64,000 nt of DNA, taken from contig NZ_OW150024.1 in assembly GCF_933509905.1 (NCBI RefSeq), positions 1,910,001 through 1,974,000 of the forward strand, given 5' to 3'. The notes under the pieces were generated by a model. That model was not told where the DNA came from and ran no database searches. It saw nothing but the letters and a program-made list of their open reading frames with translations. This DNA is from Trichlorobacter ammonificans (GTDB lineage Bacteria > Desulfobacterota > Desulfuromonadia > Geobacterales > Pseudopelobacteraceae). The position numbers and the translations under genes were made by a program. Shown in pieces: positions 17,638 to 26,664 of the stretch. How positions within the stretch are numbered: position 1 is the first letter of the stretch; each line of letters opens with the position of its first letter.

Positions 17638-17709
17638 TTCTTCCTTGAAATAGAGCGGGTACTTGGGGTAGGTTTAGGCTCACTAACAACGCCGAGGAGG
17701 TGTCTCTTT

Positions 17710-18663
17710 ATGGGCAAGGAGCCCGGAACAACGAAGTTTCAGGTGGATTTCCGCCGTCACCTGCGGGATCAGAATATCAGCGGCAACCTGGTGCATCTGT
17801 TGTGCGAGATCGCGGAAGCGAGCAAATATGTCATCAACGCGGTCCGCACCGGTGATCTGGGCGTTGCCGGTACCTCCAACCTCTACGGTGAAGAACAGCT
17901 GGCCCTTGACGTGCTGTCCGACCGGATCATGCGCAAGCGGCTGATGCACTCCGGTGTGGTCTGCAACATAGCTTCGGAGGAGATGGACGAAATTTTCCAG
18001 GTCACCAGCAATCCGCAGGGGATGTTCTCCGTGGCCTACGACCCGCTGGACGGCTCGTCGCTGGTGGATGTCAACCTGGCGGTCGGCACCATCGTCGGCA
18101 TCTACCAGGGGGCCGACATGCTCCAGCCGGGGCGCAGGATGGTGGGAGCCGTCTACATCCTCTACGGACCGCGGGTCTCCCTGGTCTACTCAGTGGGCAA
18201 AGGGGTCTACGAATTCACCATGAACCAGTTGATGGAGTTTACGCTTACCCGTGAGGATATCCGAATGAAGCCGTCCGGCAACATCTATGCTCCCGGCGGT
18301 CTGCGCAAAAAGTATACCCCGGAGAACGAGCGCTACCTGCGCTATCTGGAGGACAAAGGGGCAAAGCTGCGCTATTCCGGCGGTTTCGTTCCGGACATCA
18401 ACCAGATCCTGCTCAAGGGGAACGGCATTTTCCTCTACCCCGCCCTCACCGACACCCCCCAGGGGAAACTACGCCTGCTCTTCGAACTGAACCCGATGGC
18501 CTATCTGGTGGAACAGGCCGGCGGTGCCGCCACCGACGGCACGACCCCGATTCTCGACCTGACTCCCGGGGGCTACGATCAGCGCTCCCCGGTATACATC
18601 GGCTGCCGCGATGACGTGGAGAAGGCCCGCGAGTTTCTGAACGGCAACGACGGCACCGCCTGA
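17710..18663 (+). CDS. fbp: Fructose-1,6-bisphosphatase, class 1
   Basis: 317 residues, normal length. Metal and substrate motifs are intact: ASEEMDEIFQ, YDPLDGSSLVDVNLAVGT, and the C-terminal GGAATDGTTPILDL. The enzyme removes the 1-phosphate from fructose 1,6-bisphosphate, the irreversible step of gluconeogenesis, needed by an organism living on acetate or other small acids. AGGAGGTG lies nine bases before ATG 17710. The 72 bp in front hold only a weak TTGAAA/TAGGTT promoter-like pair. The small acidic protein gene starts 4 bp after the stop. Confidence 0.97.
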   Translation: MGKEPGTTKFQVDFRRHLRDQNISGNLVHLLCEIAEASKYVINAVRTGDLGVAGTSNLYGEEQLALDVLSDRIMRKRLMHSGVVCNIASEEMDEIFQVTSNPQGMFSVAYDPLDGSSLVDVNLAVGTIVGIYQGADMLQPGRRMVGAVYILYGPRVSLVYSVGKGVYEFTMNQLMEFTLTREDIRMKPSGNIYAPGGLRKKYTPENERYLRYLEDKGAKLRYSGGFVPDINQILLKGNGIFLYPALTDTPQGKLRLLFELNPMAYLVEQAGGAATDGTTPILDLTPGGYDQRSPVYIGCRDDVEKAREFLNGNDGTA

Positions 18664-18667
18664 CACG

Positions 18668-18988
18668 GTGAATAACGTGGACAACAACGACGACCAGACA
18701 ACGGTTCCCCGGCGGCTCTGCAGCGAAATCCAGCTCTTTGACCTGTGTGACCTGGAGCAGTGCCGCTTCAAGGAGGGAAAATTCTGTACCGAGCCGACCC
18801 TGCTCCGTAAATTCGAGGCCATCTCCGACGACGAGGAAGAAGGGCGCAGCCCCGCCCAGCGCAGCGGCTCCACGGCCGAAGACGACGATGAGGAGTGGTT
18901 TGACGGCGGCGGGGACGAAGAAGAGGATGAGGACAGCGACTACAGTGTCTTTGATGATGAGGATGGTGAAGAGCGGGAGGTCTGGTAA
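18668..18988 (+). CDS. Small acidic Cys-containing protein, function unknown
   Basis: 106 residues from GTG 18668, 4 bp after fbp. The first half has a compact cysteine pattern, LCSEIQLFDLCDLEQC then KFCTEPTLLRKFEAI, which could bind a metal. The second half is almost only Asp, Glu, Ser and Gly (for example EDDDEEWFDGGGDEEEDEDS), so the protein is strongly acidic and probably unfolded there. No signal peptide or membrane segment. I do not recognise a family by function. Its position after fbp suggests co-expression. A strong bidirectional terminator follows. Confidence 0.75.
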   Translation: MNNVDNNDDQTTVPRRLCSEIQLFDLCDLEQCRFKEGKFCTEPTLLRKFEAISDDEEEGRSPAQRSGSTAEDDDEEWFDGGGDEEEDEDSDYSVFDDEDGEEREVW

Positions 18989-19028
18989 CAGGAGCTTCCC
19001 GCATCGAATCTTCTATCGGCAGGAATGA

Positions 19029-19063
19029 ACAGGGGAAGCGGCTACAATGCCTGCTTCCCCTGT
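19029..19063. terminator. Bidirectional terminator between the small acidic gene and livF
   Basis: ACAGGGGAAGC (19029-19039) pairs with GCTTCCCCTGT (19053-19063), with GGC/GCC continuing the stem inside and one bulged T. It sits between convergent genes. Confidence 0.8.
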
Positions 19064-19101
19064 ATGATTTTCAGCAGCAGATGTATCGGTTACTGACGCC
19101 G

Positions 19102-19845
19102 TCAGCGTTCCCAGATTTCCTTCTTCTCCTTGCCCAGGTAGGCCCGCTTCACCTCGGCGTTTTCCAGCAGTTCTCCAGCCGCCCCTTCCAGGATCACCTT
19201 GCCGGTTTCCAGCACGTAGCCGCGATCGGCAAGCCTGAGCGCCGCCTTGGCGTTTTGCTCCACCAGCAGGATGGTCACCCCCCGCTCGTCGCGCAGCTGG
19301 CGCAGCACCTTGAAGATTTCCTGCACCACCAGCGGCGCCAGTCCCATGGAAGGCTCGTCCAGCAGCAGCAGCCGGGGACGCGCCATCAACGCCCGGCCAA
19401 TGGCCAGCATCTGCTGTTCTCCCCCGGACATGGTGCCGGCAGCCTGTTCGCGCCGCTCCTCCAGCCGGGGAAACAGGGTGAAGATCTCCTGCATGTCCTT
19501 CTTGATGGCCCCCTTGTCGTCGCCGTTGCGGTAGCGCAGGTAGGCCCCCAGCATCAGGTTGTCCGCCACGGTCATCGGCTTGAACACCTGCCGCCCCTCC
19601 GGCACCTGGGAGACCCCCAGCCGGACGATCCGGTCCGGCGCCAGGGCCTGGATCGGCTCCTTGCCGAACAGCACCTCGCCACCCTTTGCCTGCGTCACCC
19701 CGGAAATGGTGTTAAGAATGGTGGTCTTGCCGGCACCGTTGGCGCCGATCAGGGTGACAATCTCTCCTTCCGCCAGGTGCAGGGAGACGTTTTTCAAGGC
19801 ATGGACCTTGCCGTAGTAGGTGTTGATGTTCTTCAGTCGCAGCAT
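19102..19845 (-). CDS. livF: Branched-chain amino-acid ABC transporter ATPase LivF
   Basis: 247 residues. Walker A is LIGANGAGKTTILN, the signature TMSGGEQQMLAIGRAL, Walker B LLLLDEPSMGLAPL, and the H-loop follows in VEQNAKAALRLA. Together with LivG it powers the LivHM permease. The start codon overlaps the livG stop (TGATG), so it is coupled. Last gene of the ten-gene unit that begins with iorA. Confidence 0.95.
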   Translation of the reverse strand: MLRLKNINTYYGKVHALKNVSLHLAEGEIVTLIGANGAGKTTILNTISGVTQAKGGEVLFGKEPIQALAPDRIVRLGVSQVPEGRQVFKPMTVADNLMLGAYLRYRNGDDKGAIKKDMQEIFTLFPRLEERREQAAGTMSGGEQQMLAIGRALMARPRLLLLDEPSMGLAPLVVQEIFKVLRQLRDERGVTILLVEQNAKAALRLADRGYVLETGKVILEGAAGELLENAEVKRAYLGKEKKEIWER

Positions 19846-20606
19846 CAGTCGTCATCCCCCAGATAGGCGGCAATCACTTCCGGATTGTCCTGAATGTCGC
19901 GGGGGGTGCCCTCGGCCAGCTTCCTGCCCAGGTTGAGCACCACGATCCGGTCGCAGATATCCATGACCAGCTCCATGTCGTGCTCCACCAGCACCACGGT
20001 CACACCGGCATCACGGATACGCCGGATCAGGGCGGCCAGTCCCAGGGTCTCCTGGCTGTTCAGCCCGGCGGCCGGCTCATCCATCAGGATCATCCGGGGC
20101 TTGCAGGCCATGGCCCGGGCGATCTCCAGCAGCCGCCCCTTGCCGAACGGCAGGTTGGCCGCCTGGACGTCGGCCAGTTCCTCGATACCGACGAACTGCA
20201 GCCACTGACGGGCCTCCTCACGAATCCGCCGTTCCTCCGCCACGACCCAGGGCATCTTCAGGGCACAGGCAAAAAGACCGCTGCTGGTACGGCTGTGCAG
20301 TCCCACCATCACATTTTCCAGCACCGTCATCTGGCCGAACAGCTCCACGTTCTGGAAGGTACGCACCATGCCCAGGCCGGCCAGCCGTTCTGCCGGCAAA
20401 CGGCTGACATCGCGTCCCTCAAACAGCACCTGGCCGCTGGTCTGGCTATAGATGCCGGTGACGATGTTGAACAGGGTGGTCTTGCCGGCACCGTTGGGAC
20501 CGATGACGCCGGTAATCTGCCCCGCACCGACGGTAAAGGAAACATCGTCGAGAGCGGTGACGCCACCGAATATCTGGGTGATTCCCCGCAGTTCAAGCAT
20601 GGGCAT
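19845..20606 (-). CDS. livG: Branched-chain amino-acid ABC transporter ATPase LivG
   Basis: 253 residues. Walker A VIGPNGAGKTTLFNIV, signature replaced by the LivG-typical NLPFGKGRLLEIARAM, Walker B RMILMDEPAAGLN, and H-loop VEHDMELVMDICDRI. The C-terminal LivG tail (EGTPRDIQDNPEVIAAYLG) is present. It overlaps livM by 14 bp and livF by 1 bp. Confidence 0.95.
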   Translation of the reverse strand: MPMLELRGITQIFGGVTALDDVSFTVGAGQITGVIGPNGAGKTTLFNIVTGIYSQTSGQVLFEGRDVSRLPAERLAGLGMVRTFQNVELFGQMTVLENVMVGLHSRTSSGLFACALKMPWVVAEERRIREEARQWLQFVGIEELADVQAANLPFGKGRLLEIARAMACKPRMILMDEPAAGLNSQETLGLAALIRRIRDAGVTVVLVEHDMELVMDICDRIVVLNLGRKLAEGTPRDIQDNPEVIAAYLGDDD

Positions 20607-21558
20607 CCCCCTTTCCGGTGCCGGAGCGCCGCAGCTTGCGGAACAGCGCCGGAATCCCCCGTACCAGCCCGCCGGGCATGAAGATGGTCATCACCATCAA
20701 CAGACCACCGTAGAAGACGATGTCGTAATCATGCAGAAAACGGAGGAACTCCGGCAGCAGGGTCAGCAGCAGCGCCCCCAGAATGGAGCCGTAGATGCTG
20801 CCCAGTCCGCCGATCACCACCATGGTGAGCAGTTCCACCGAAATGTTGAAACCGAATGAGGCCGGTGCAATGAAGGTCATCACATGGGCGTAGAGGGAGC
20901 CGGCCACGGAACAGATCAGCGCCGACAGGGCAAAAACCTGCACCTTCAGCAGACGGGCATTGACCCCCATGACCCGCGCCGCCACCTCGGAGTCATGGAT
21001 GGCACGGAAGGCCCGGCCGATACGGGAATTGGCCAAATTGACCGACAGCAGCACGAAGAGCAGCACGAAACTCCAGACCAGAAAGTAGTTCTTCAGGTCG
21101 CTGTCGAAAACCAGGCTACCGATTTCCAGGCTGGGTATGCCCGAAAAGCCGGAGGGACCACCGGTGACCCCCACCCACTCCTGAAAGACGATGTAGATGA
21201 TGATCCCCAGTCCCAGGGTGGCCATGGCGAGGTAGTGCCCTTTGAGCTTGAGGATCGGGAAGCCGACCAGAAAGGCCACTCCTCCCACCAGCAGGGCCGC
21301 CGCCACCATGGTCCCCCAGGGATTCCAGCCGTAGGTGCCGGTCAGCACGCCGGAAAGGTAAGCCCCCAGGCCGAAGAAACCGGCATGGCCCAGCGATATC
21401 TGGCCGGCATAGCCCAGCAGCAGATTAAGCGCCACGGCCAGCAGGGTATGGATGCCGACAAAGACCAACACGTTCAGCAGGTAGCCGTCCGTGAAAAAAA
21501 ACGGAGCCACCAGGACGCAGAGGGCAAAGATACCGAATTTGATCAACTCTTTCTTCAC
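20593..21558 (-). CDS. livM: Branched-chain amino-acid ABC transporter permease LivM
   Basis: 321 residues with about nine membrane helices; conserved YAGQISLGHAGFFGLGAYLS and the coupling region GRAFRAIHDSEVAARVMGVN. Starts at GTG 21558, 4 bp after the livH stop. Confidence 0.94.
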   Translation of the reverse strand: MKKELIKFGIFALCVLVAPFFFTDGYLLNVLVFVGIHTLLAVALNLLLGYAGQISLGHAGFFGLGAYLSGVLTGTYGWNPWGTMVAAALLVGGVAFLVGFPILKLKGHYLAMATLGLGIIIYIVFQEWVGVTGGPSGFSGIPSLEIGSLVFDSDLKNYFLVWSFVLLFVLLSVNLANSRIGRAFRAIHDSEVAARVMGVNARLLKVQVFALSALICSVAGSLYAHVMTFIAPASFGFNISVELLTMVVIGGLGSIYGSILGALLLTLLPEFLRFLHDYDIVFYGGLLMVMTIFMPGGLVRGIPALFRKLRRSGTGKGDAHA

Positions 21559-21562
21559 GCCC

Positions 21563-22447
21563 TTACACCCTCTCCGATTCCGGTTTGCCGAACAACCCCT
21601 GGGGTCGCAGGAACAGGATCAACAGCAGGATGATGAAGGCGATGGCGTCCTTGTAGCCGGAGGAGATGAGTCCGGCTCCCATCGACTCCAGCACCCCCAG
21701 GATCAATCCGCCGATCACGGTGGACAGGCCGCTGGACATGCCACCGATGATGGCGGCGCAGAACCCCTTCAATCCCAGCATGATTCCGACATCGTACGCG
21801 GTCATGGTCAGCGGCGCCACGATGATGCCGGCCAAGGACCCCATGGCGGCACTGATCATGAACGAGAGCAGGACCATCCGCCGCACGTCGATTCCCACCA
21901 ACCCCGCTGCCCGCGGATTGTAGGAACAGGCACGCATCGCCCGGCCGCTGATGGTGTGGTTGAAAAACCACTTGTTGAGCGCGATCAACACCAGGGTAAT
22001 GCCGAAGATCCAGAGATGCTGCGGCAAGAGCGTCGCCCCCCCCAACAGGATCGGCTCCTCGCCGGAGAACGGCGGGAGAGCATGGGTATCCTTGCCCCAG
22101 ATCAGCATGGCCAGCCCCCGGATCAGGATGGCGCCGCCGATGGTGATGATCACCAGACTGATAGGCGAGGCGTTCCTGAGGGGGCGGATGGCCAGCCGCT
22201 CGAACAGCAGGCCGCACAGGGTGGCCAGCAGCACCGCCAGCGGTACTGCCGCCCAGAGAGGCAGTTTCAGGGCGGAGACGAGAAAGAGGGTCAGCATCCC
22301 ACCCAGCATGACGAACTCCCCCTGGGCGAAGTTGATGATGCCGGTGGCGTTGTAAATGATGGAAAAGCCGATGCCGATCAGGGCGTAGATCGCCCCGGTG
22401 GACATCCCGGACAGCAGGTATTGCAGCAACTGATTGCCAAGTTCCAT
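21563..22447 (-). CDS. livH: Branched-chain amino-acid ABC transporter permease LivH
   Basis: About 294 residues, all hydrophobic helices. YALIGIGFSIIYNATGIINF and the coupling helix GRAMRACSYNPRAAGLVGID are typical. An in-frame ATG at 22489 lies in the loop of an intercistronic hairpin, so I place the start at ATG 22447 (MELGNQLLQYLLSGMSTG), which matches family N-termini. Confidence 0.93.
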   Translation of the reverse strand: MELGNQLLQYLLSGMSTGAIYALIGIGFSIIYNATGIINFAQGEFVMLGGMLTLFLVSALKLPLWAAVPLAVLLATLCGLLFERLAIRPLRNASPISLVIITIGGAILIRGLAMLIWGKDTHALPPFSGEEPILLGGATLLPQHLWIFGITLVLIALNKWFFNHTISGRAMRACSYNPRAAGLVGIDVRRMVLLSFMISAAMGSLAGIIVAPLTMTAYDVGIMLGLKGFCAAIIGGMSSGLSTVIGGLILGVLESMGAGLISSGYKDAIAFIILLLILFLRPQGLFGKPESERV

Positions 22448-22474
22448 AGCGCGAATGCACCGACCCTTTACAGA

Positions 22475-22505
22475 CTGAAAGACAGGCATAACGCCTGCCT
22501 TTCAG
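22475..22505 (-). other. Intercistronic hairpin between livK and livH
   Basis: Arms 22475-22487 and 22493-22505 form a 13-bp stem with one mismatch and a 5-base loop. There is no U-run after it on the transcribed strand. It lies between the binding-protein gene and its permease genes, where such hairpins often protect the upstream message and lower the downstream one. Confidence 0.6.
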
Positions 22506-22558
22506 TACCAGTGATGAGCTCCCTGAATCTGCACTTCAGGAAACGGAAGCGACCGATT

Positions 22559-23701
22559 CTACTTCAGCAGCGTCCAATCCCTGTTTCTGATCTCCACCAT
22601 CACGAACGCTTCTTTCGTGAGCCCGGCATGGTCGCTGGGACTGAAGGTGAAGGTTCCTCCGATGCCGTGGAAGTCACGGGTTTTCTCCAGGGCGTCCCGG
22701 ATTCCCTCCGGCGTGGCGCCGCCCCGCTCGATGGCCCCCTTGATCAGCATGACGCCATCCCAGGCGTGGCCGCCGAAGTGGTCGCCCTCCAGCCTGAAAA
22801 GGCGCTGGTATTCACGAACGAATGCCAGCAGCGACTTCTTCTGCGGATCGGACGCGGGGAGCACGTCGGAAACGATCACCCGGCCCGAGGGGAGCCTGAT
22901 CCCTTCGGCGGCGTCACCGGCCAGCTCGATGAATTTCTTGGAAGAAACGCCGTGACTCATGTAGAGGGGGAGCTTGATTCCCAGCTGCTTGGCGTTCTTG
23001 GCAACCACCGCCGGACCGGGATTGGTGCCCCAGCAGATGACCGCCTGGGCCTGGGAAGCCCGGATCTTGGTAAGCTGGGACGTCATGTCCGTATCCTTGG
23101 GGCCGTAGGTGTCGTCCACCACGATCTGGATGCCGTACCTTCCGGCAAGGGCCTTCAACTGCTCCCGGCCCGAAGCACCGAAACCGTCGGACACCGTCAG
23201 GATGGCGACCCGGTTCAGCTTCTGCCGATGCAGGTACTCGTAAATCCGGGCCACGGCAAGACCGTCGTTCTGGGCGGTCTTGAAAACGTAGGGTTTGACC
23301 GGATCGGTAATCTTGCTGCCGGCAGCACAGGAGATCAACGGCACCTTTTCCTTTTCCGCCACCGGCACCACGGCCATGCTCTCGCCGGTGGTGCTGGGAC
23401 CGACGATGGCCACCACCTTGTCGTTCTTGATCAGCTTGGTGGCCAGTTGCACCGCTTTGGTGGCGTCACCGGCGGTGTCGTAGGCAACCAGCTCCAGCTT
23501 CTGCCCCTTGATGCCGCCGCTTCTGTTGATGCCGTCCACCACCATCTGGGCGGTGTTGCGCTCCGGCTCGCCCAGGAAGGCGGCCGGGCCGGTGACGGCA
23601 AAGAGGCCGCCGATCTTGATGGTGCCGGCTGCCAGGGCCACTGATGAGGTCAGGCAGAGTGCCGCTGTTACTACTACCTGAAGAAATCGTTGTGCAATCA
23701 T
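22559..23701 (-). CDS. livK: Branched-chain (or aromatic) amino-acid binding protein, LivK-type, copy 1
   Basis: 380 residues with a cleavable signal peptide (VVVTAALCLTSSVALAAG). The periplasmic binding fold type 1 is clear: IKIGGLFAVTGPAAFLGEPE, AIVGPSTTGESMAVVPVAEK, and VFKTAQNDGLAVARIYEY. It would deliver the amino acid to LivHMGF. It is a close relative of the next gene upstream (same motifs, same order), so the pair is a tandem duplication. GGGAGG precedes ATG 23701, 16 bp after the other copy's stop. Confidence 0.92.
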   Translation of the reverse strand: MIAQRFLQVVVTAALCLTSSVALAAGTIKIGGLFAVTGPAAFLGEPERNTAQMVVDGINRSGGIKGQKLELVAYDTAGDATKAVQLATKLIKNDKVVAIVGPSTTGESMAVVPVAEKEKVPLISCAAGSKITDPVKPYVFKTAQNDGLAVARIYEYLHRQKLNRVAILTVSDGFGASGREQLKALAGRYGIQIVVDDTYGPKDTDMTSQLTKIRASQAQAVICWGTNPGPAVVAKNAKQLGIKLPLYMSHGVSSKKFIELAGDAAEGIRLPSGRVIVSDVLPASDPQKKSLLAFVREYQRLFRLEGDHFGGHAWDGVMLIKGAIERGGATPEGIRDALEKTRDFHGIGGTFTFSPSDHAGLTKEAFVMVEIRNRDWTLLK

Positions 23702-23717
23702 GGTTCGTGACCTCCCG

Positions 23718-24869
23718 TTATTTCAGCAGCACCCAGTCGCCCTTACTGACCTTCACCATCTCGAAAGCCGACAGGTCAAGACCGTTATGGTCGCCGGGGG
23801 ACATGGTGAAAACGCCGGACACACTGACCAGCTTGTTCGCCTGCTCGATGCCGTCGCGAATTTTGTCCGGTGTTGCCCCTTTGGTCCGGATGGCGTTGGT
23901 CACCAGCAGGAACCCGTCGTAGGCGTAGCCGCCGAAGGTGGAGGCTTCGGTACCAAAGGCCTTGCGGTAGGCGGCATCATACTCCTTCAGCAGTTTATAT
24001 TGGGGGTCTTTCTTGGAGATTGCATCAAAGATCGCCAGTTTGCCGGCGGGCAGCATCACCCCTTCGGCGGCATCGGCGCCGGCCAGTTCGATGTACTTCT
24101 TGGAAGCAACGCCGTGACTCATGTAGAGCGGCGTTTTGATGCCCAGCTGCTTGACGTTCTTGGTGATGATGGCCGGGCCCGGATTGGTGCCCCAGCAGAT
24201 GATCGCATCGGCCCTGACGGCGCGAATCTTGGTCAGCTGCGGAGTCATGTCCGTATCCTTGGGACCGTAGGTCTCATCGGCCACGACCCTGAACCCCTTC
24301 TGGGCGGCAAGTGCCTTCAACTGCTCCCGGCCGGAGGAACCGTAGCCGTCGGTCACGGTCAGCAGCGCAAACGACTTCTGCCCCTGCTTGGCCATGTAGT
24401 TGAGGATCTTTTCGGCAGCCACATGATCGTTGGCCGGGGTCTTGAACACCCATTTGCGGTCCTTGGCCGGTTCGGTGATCTTGATACCGGCTGCACAGGA
24501 GATCAGCGGTACCTTTTCCTTTTCCACGATCGGCACCAGTGCCATACTTTCGCCGGTGGTGCTGGGACCGATGATGGCCACCACCTTGTCGTTCCTGATC
24601 AGCTTGGTGGCAAGCTGCACCGCCTTGGTAACGTCACCGCCGGTGTCGTAAATGACCGCTTCCAGCTTCTGGCCGTTGATGCCACCCCTGGCATTGGTCT
24701 CGGCCACCAGCATCTCCAGGGTGCGCTTCTCCGGCTCCCCCAGGAACGAGGCCGGGCCGGTCACGGCGAACAGGCCACCAATTTTAATGGAGCCGGAGGC
24801 CGTCGCCACACCTGCCGACGCCAGCAGCATCCCCACCATACTCCAGAGTACCATCAGTTTTCTCATCAT
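23718..24869 (-). CDS. livK: Branched-chain (or aromatic) amino-acid binding protein, LivK-type, copy 2
   Basis: About 383 residues. Signal peptide MMRKLMVLWSMVGMLLASAG ending TASG, then IKIGGLFAVTGPASFLGEPE and AIIGPSTTGESMALVPIVEK, almost the same as the neighbouring copy. The frame is open to an ATG at 24896, but GGAGG six to seven bases before ATG 24869 decides the start; the alternative start would overlap the ACT gene's stop. Two binding proteins for one permease suggest different ligands, for instance branched-chain and aromatic amino acids (inference). Confidence 0.92.
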   Translation of the reverse strand: MMRKLMVLWSMVGMLLASAGVATASGSIKIGGLFAVTGPASFLGEPEKRTLEMLVAETNARGGINGQKLEAVIYDTGGDVTKAVQLATKLIRNDKVVAIIGPSTTGESMALVPIVEKEKVPLISCAAGIKITEPAKDRKWVFKTPANDHVAAEKILNYMAKQGQKSFALLTVTDGYGSSGREQLKALAAQKGFRVVADETYGPKDTDMTPQLTKIRAVRADAIICWGTNPGPAIITKNVKQLGIKTPLYMSHGVASKKYIELAGADAAEGVMLPAGKLAIFDAISKKDPQYKLLKEYDAAYRKAFGTEASTFGGYAYDGFLLVTNAIRTKGATPDKIRDGIEQANKLVSVSGVFTMSPGDHNGLDLSAFEMVKVSKGDWVLLK

Positions 24870-24892
24870 CTGCTTCCTCCGTTTTGAGGGCA

Positions 24893-25324
24893 TCACAAGC
24901 TGTACAGCCGCTCGCCTTCAAGTATGCTGAAACCGCCGGAATTCAGGGATACAAGTGCCTTCTCGGTTTCGTCGAAACGGAAAATGATCACGGCGTTGCC
25001 ACCACAGCGTTCCACGAAGGCGTACATGTATTCGACATTGATCCGGTCCCGGTCCAGGGTCTGCAGGATGGTGGCCAGCCCGCCGGGCTGATCCGGTACT
25101 TCCACCGCCACCACCTCGGTCTTGTTGACGGTAAATCCCTTCTCCTTCAGGACCTGCTTGGCCTTTTCCACGTCATTGACGATCAGGCGCAGGATGCCGA
25201 AATCAGAGGTATCAGCCAGGGAGAGCGCCCGGATGTTGATGGACGCCTCACCCAGGATGCGGGTAATTTCGGCCAGACGGCCCGACTTGTTTTCGATGAA
25301 GATGGAGATCTGTTCGACGTTCAT
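24893..25324 (-). CDS. Tandem ACT-domain amino-acid-binding protein
   Basis: 143 residues made of two ACT domains: residues about 3-65 ([20 protein letters not shown]) and 70-135 ([20 protein letters not shown]). ACT dimers bind amino acids and usually regulate enzymes. Small stand-alone ACT proteins like this are often encoded beside phenylacetate-CoA ligase, as here. AGAGGAGG precedes ATG 25324, 14 bp after the paaK stop. Confidence 0.9.
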   Translation of the reverse strand: MNVEQISIFIENKSGRLAEITRILGEASINIRALSLADTSDFGILRLIVNDVEKAKQVLKEKGFTVNKTEVVAVEVPDQPGGLATILQTLDRDRINVEYMYAFVERCGGNAVIIFRFDETEKALVSLNSGGFSILEGERLYSL

Positions 25325-25338
25325 GGTCGTTCCTCCTC

Positions 25339-26649
25339 TTACAGCTTGCGATTGTCCTGCACGCGTTTTGCTTTGCCTTCGCTGCGCTGGATGGTCTTCG
25401 GTTCAACCAGCCTGACCGTGCAGGTGACCCCCAGCATATCCTTGATCTCCTTCTCGATCCGCCGGGACAGGGCCTGCAGCACCTTGATCTCGTCGGAGAA
25501 GAGCTGTTCGCCCACCTCCACCTGCACTTCCAGGGTATCCAGGTTGTCCGCGCGGTCCACGATGAGCAGGTAGTGCGGTTCCACCCCCTCCACCCGCACC
25601 AGGATCGACTCGATCTGGGAGGGGAAGACGTTGACCCCGCGGATGATCAGCATGTCGTCGGAACGGCCGCTCATCCGGGCGATGCGGGCGTGGCTCCTGC
25701 CGCAGCGGCAGGGCTCGCGGGTGATGCTGGTGATGTCCCGGGTACGGTAGCGGATCAGGGGAATCCCCTGCTTGGTGATGGTGGTGATGACCAGCTCCCC
25801 CTTTTCGCCTTCCGGCAGTTGCCGGCCGGTTTCCGGATCGATGATCTCGGCAAGGAAGTGGTCCTCCCAGATATGCAGGCCGTGCTTGGCTTCGATGCAC
25901 TCGATGGCCACACCGGGCCCCATGATCTCGGAGAGGCCGTAGATGTCGATGGCATGCAGCCCCAAGGCGGCCTCGATCTCGCCCCGCATCGCCTCGGACC
26001 AGGGTTCTGCGCCGAAAATCCCCACCCGCAGCTTGCCGCCGCGCAGGTCATAGCCTTCCGCCTGGGCTTCCTCGGCCAGGTAGAGGGAGTAGGACGGCGT
26101 GCAGGTCAGCACGGTGGAACCGAAATCCTGCATGATCATGATCTGACGCTTGGTGTTGCCACCGGAGATCGGAATCACCGAGGCTCCCAGTCGCTCTGCG
26201 CCGTAGTGGGCCCCCAGGCCGCCGGTAAAGAGGCCGTAGCCGTAGGCGTTGTGAATGATGTCCCCCCGGTGCACCCCGGCGGTGACAAAGGAGCGGGCCA
26301 TCAGTTCGCTCCAGGTCTCGATGTCCTGGCGGGTGTACCCCACCACCGTCGGTTTGCCGGTGGTGCCGGAGGAGGCGTGGATTCGCACGATCTCATCCAT
26401 CGGCGCGGCAAACAGGCCGTAGGGGTAGGAATCGCGCATGTCCTGCTTGGTGGTGAAGGGAAGCCGCTGCAGGTCTTCAAGGGAGCGCACCTGGTCCGGT
26501 GCGACACCGGCAGCCTCAAAGGTTTTCCGATACAAGGGCACGTTGCGCACAACCCGTTCAAGCGTCGCCTGAAGCCGCTTCAGCTGCAGCGCCTCCAGCG
26601 CCGCCCGGGGCAGGGTCTCAAACTCCTCATTGAAGTAGGTGGTTGCCAT
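25339..26649 (-). CDS. paaK: Phenylacetate-CoA ligase (PaaK-type)
   Basis: 436 residues of the AMP-forming acyl-CoA ligase superfamily. Visible motifs: ATP loop [46 protein letters not shown], and the C-terminal [20 protein letters not shown]. It joins an aryl-acetate to CoA using ATP. With indolepyruvate:ferredoxin oxidoreductase next door, it could activate the arylacetates formed from aromatic amino acids, or run in reverse to make ATP from the aryl-acetyl-CoA (inference). It starts 15 bp after iorB. Confidence 0.94.
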   Translation of the reverse strand: MATTYFNEEFETLPRAALEALQLKRLQATLERVVRNVPLYRKTFEAAGVAPDQVRSLEDLQRLPFTTKQDMRDSYPYGLFAAPMDEIVRIHASSGTTGKPTVVGYTRQDIETWSELMARSFVTAGVHRGDIIHNAYGYGLFTGGLGAHYGAERLGASVIPISGGNTKRQIMIMQDFGSTVLTCTPSYSLYLAEEAQAEGYDLRGGKLRVGIFGAEPWSEAMRGEIEAALGLHAIDIYGLSEIMGPGVAIECIEAKHGLHIWEDHFLAEIIDPETGRQLPEGEKGELVITTITKQGIPLIRYRTRDITSITREPCRCGRSHARIARMSGRSDDMLIIRGVNVFPSQIESILVRVEGVEPHYLLIVDRADNLDTLEVQVEVGEQLFSDEIKVLQALSRRIEKEIKDMLGVTCTVRLVEPKTIQRSEGKAKRVQDNRKL

Positions 26650-26664
26650 GGATCCTCTCCGTTC

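Noticed and set aside
22448-22489. Upstream start for livH at ATG 22489.
   Set aside because: The ATG lies in the loop of a 13-bp hairpin, and the shorter protein matches family N-termini.
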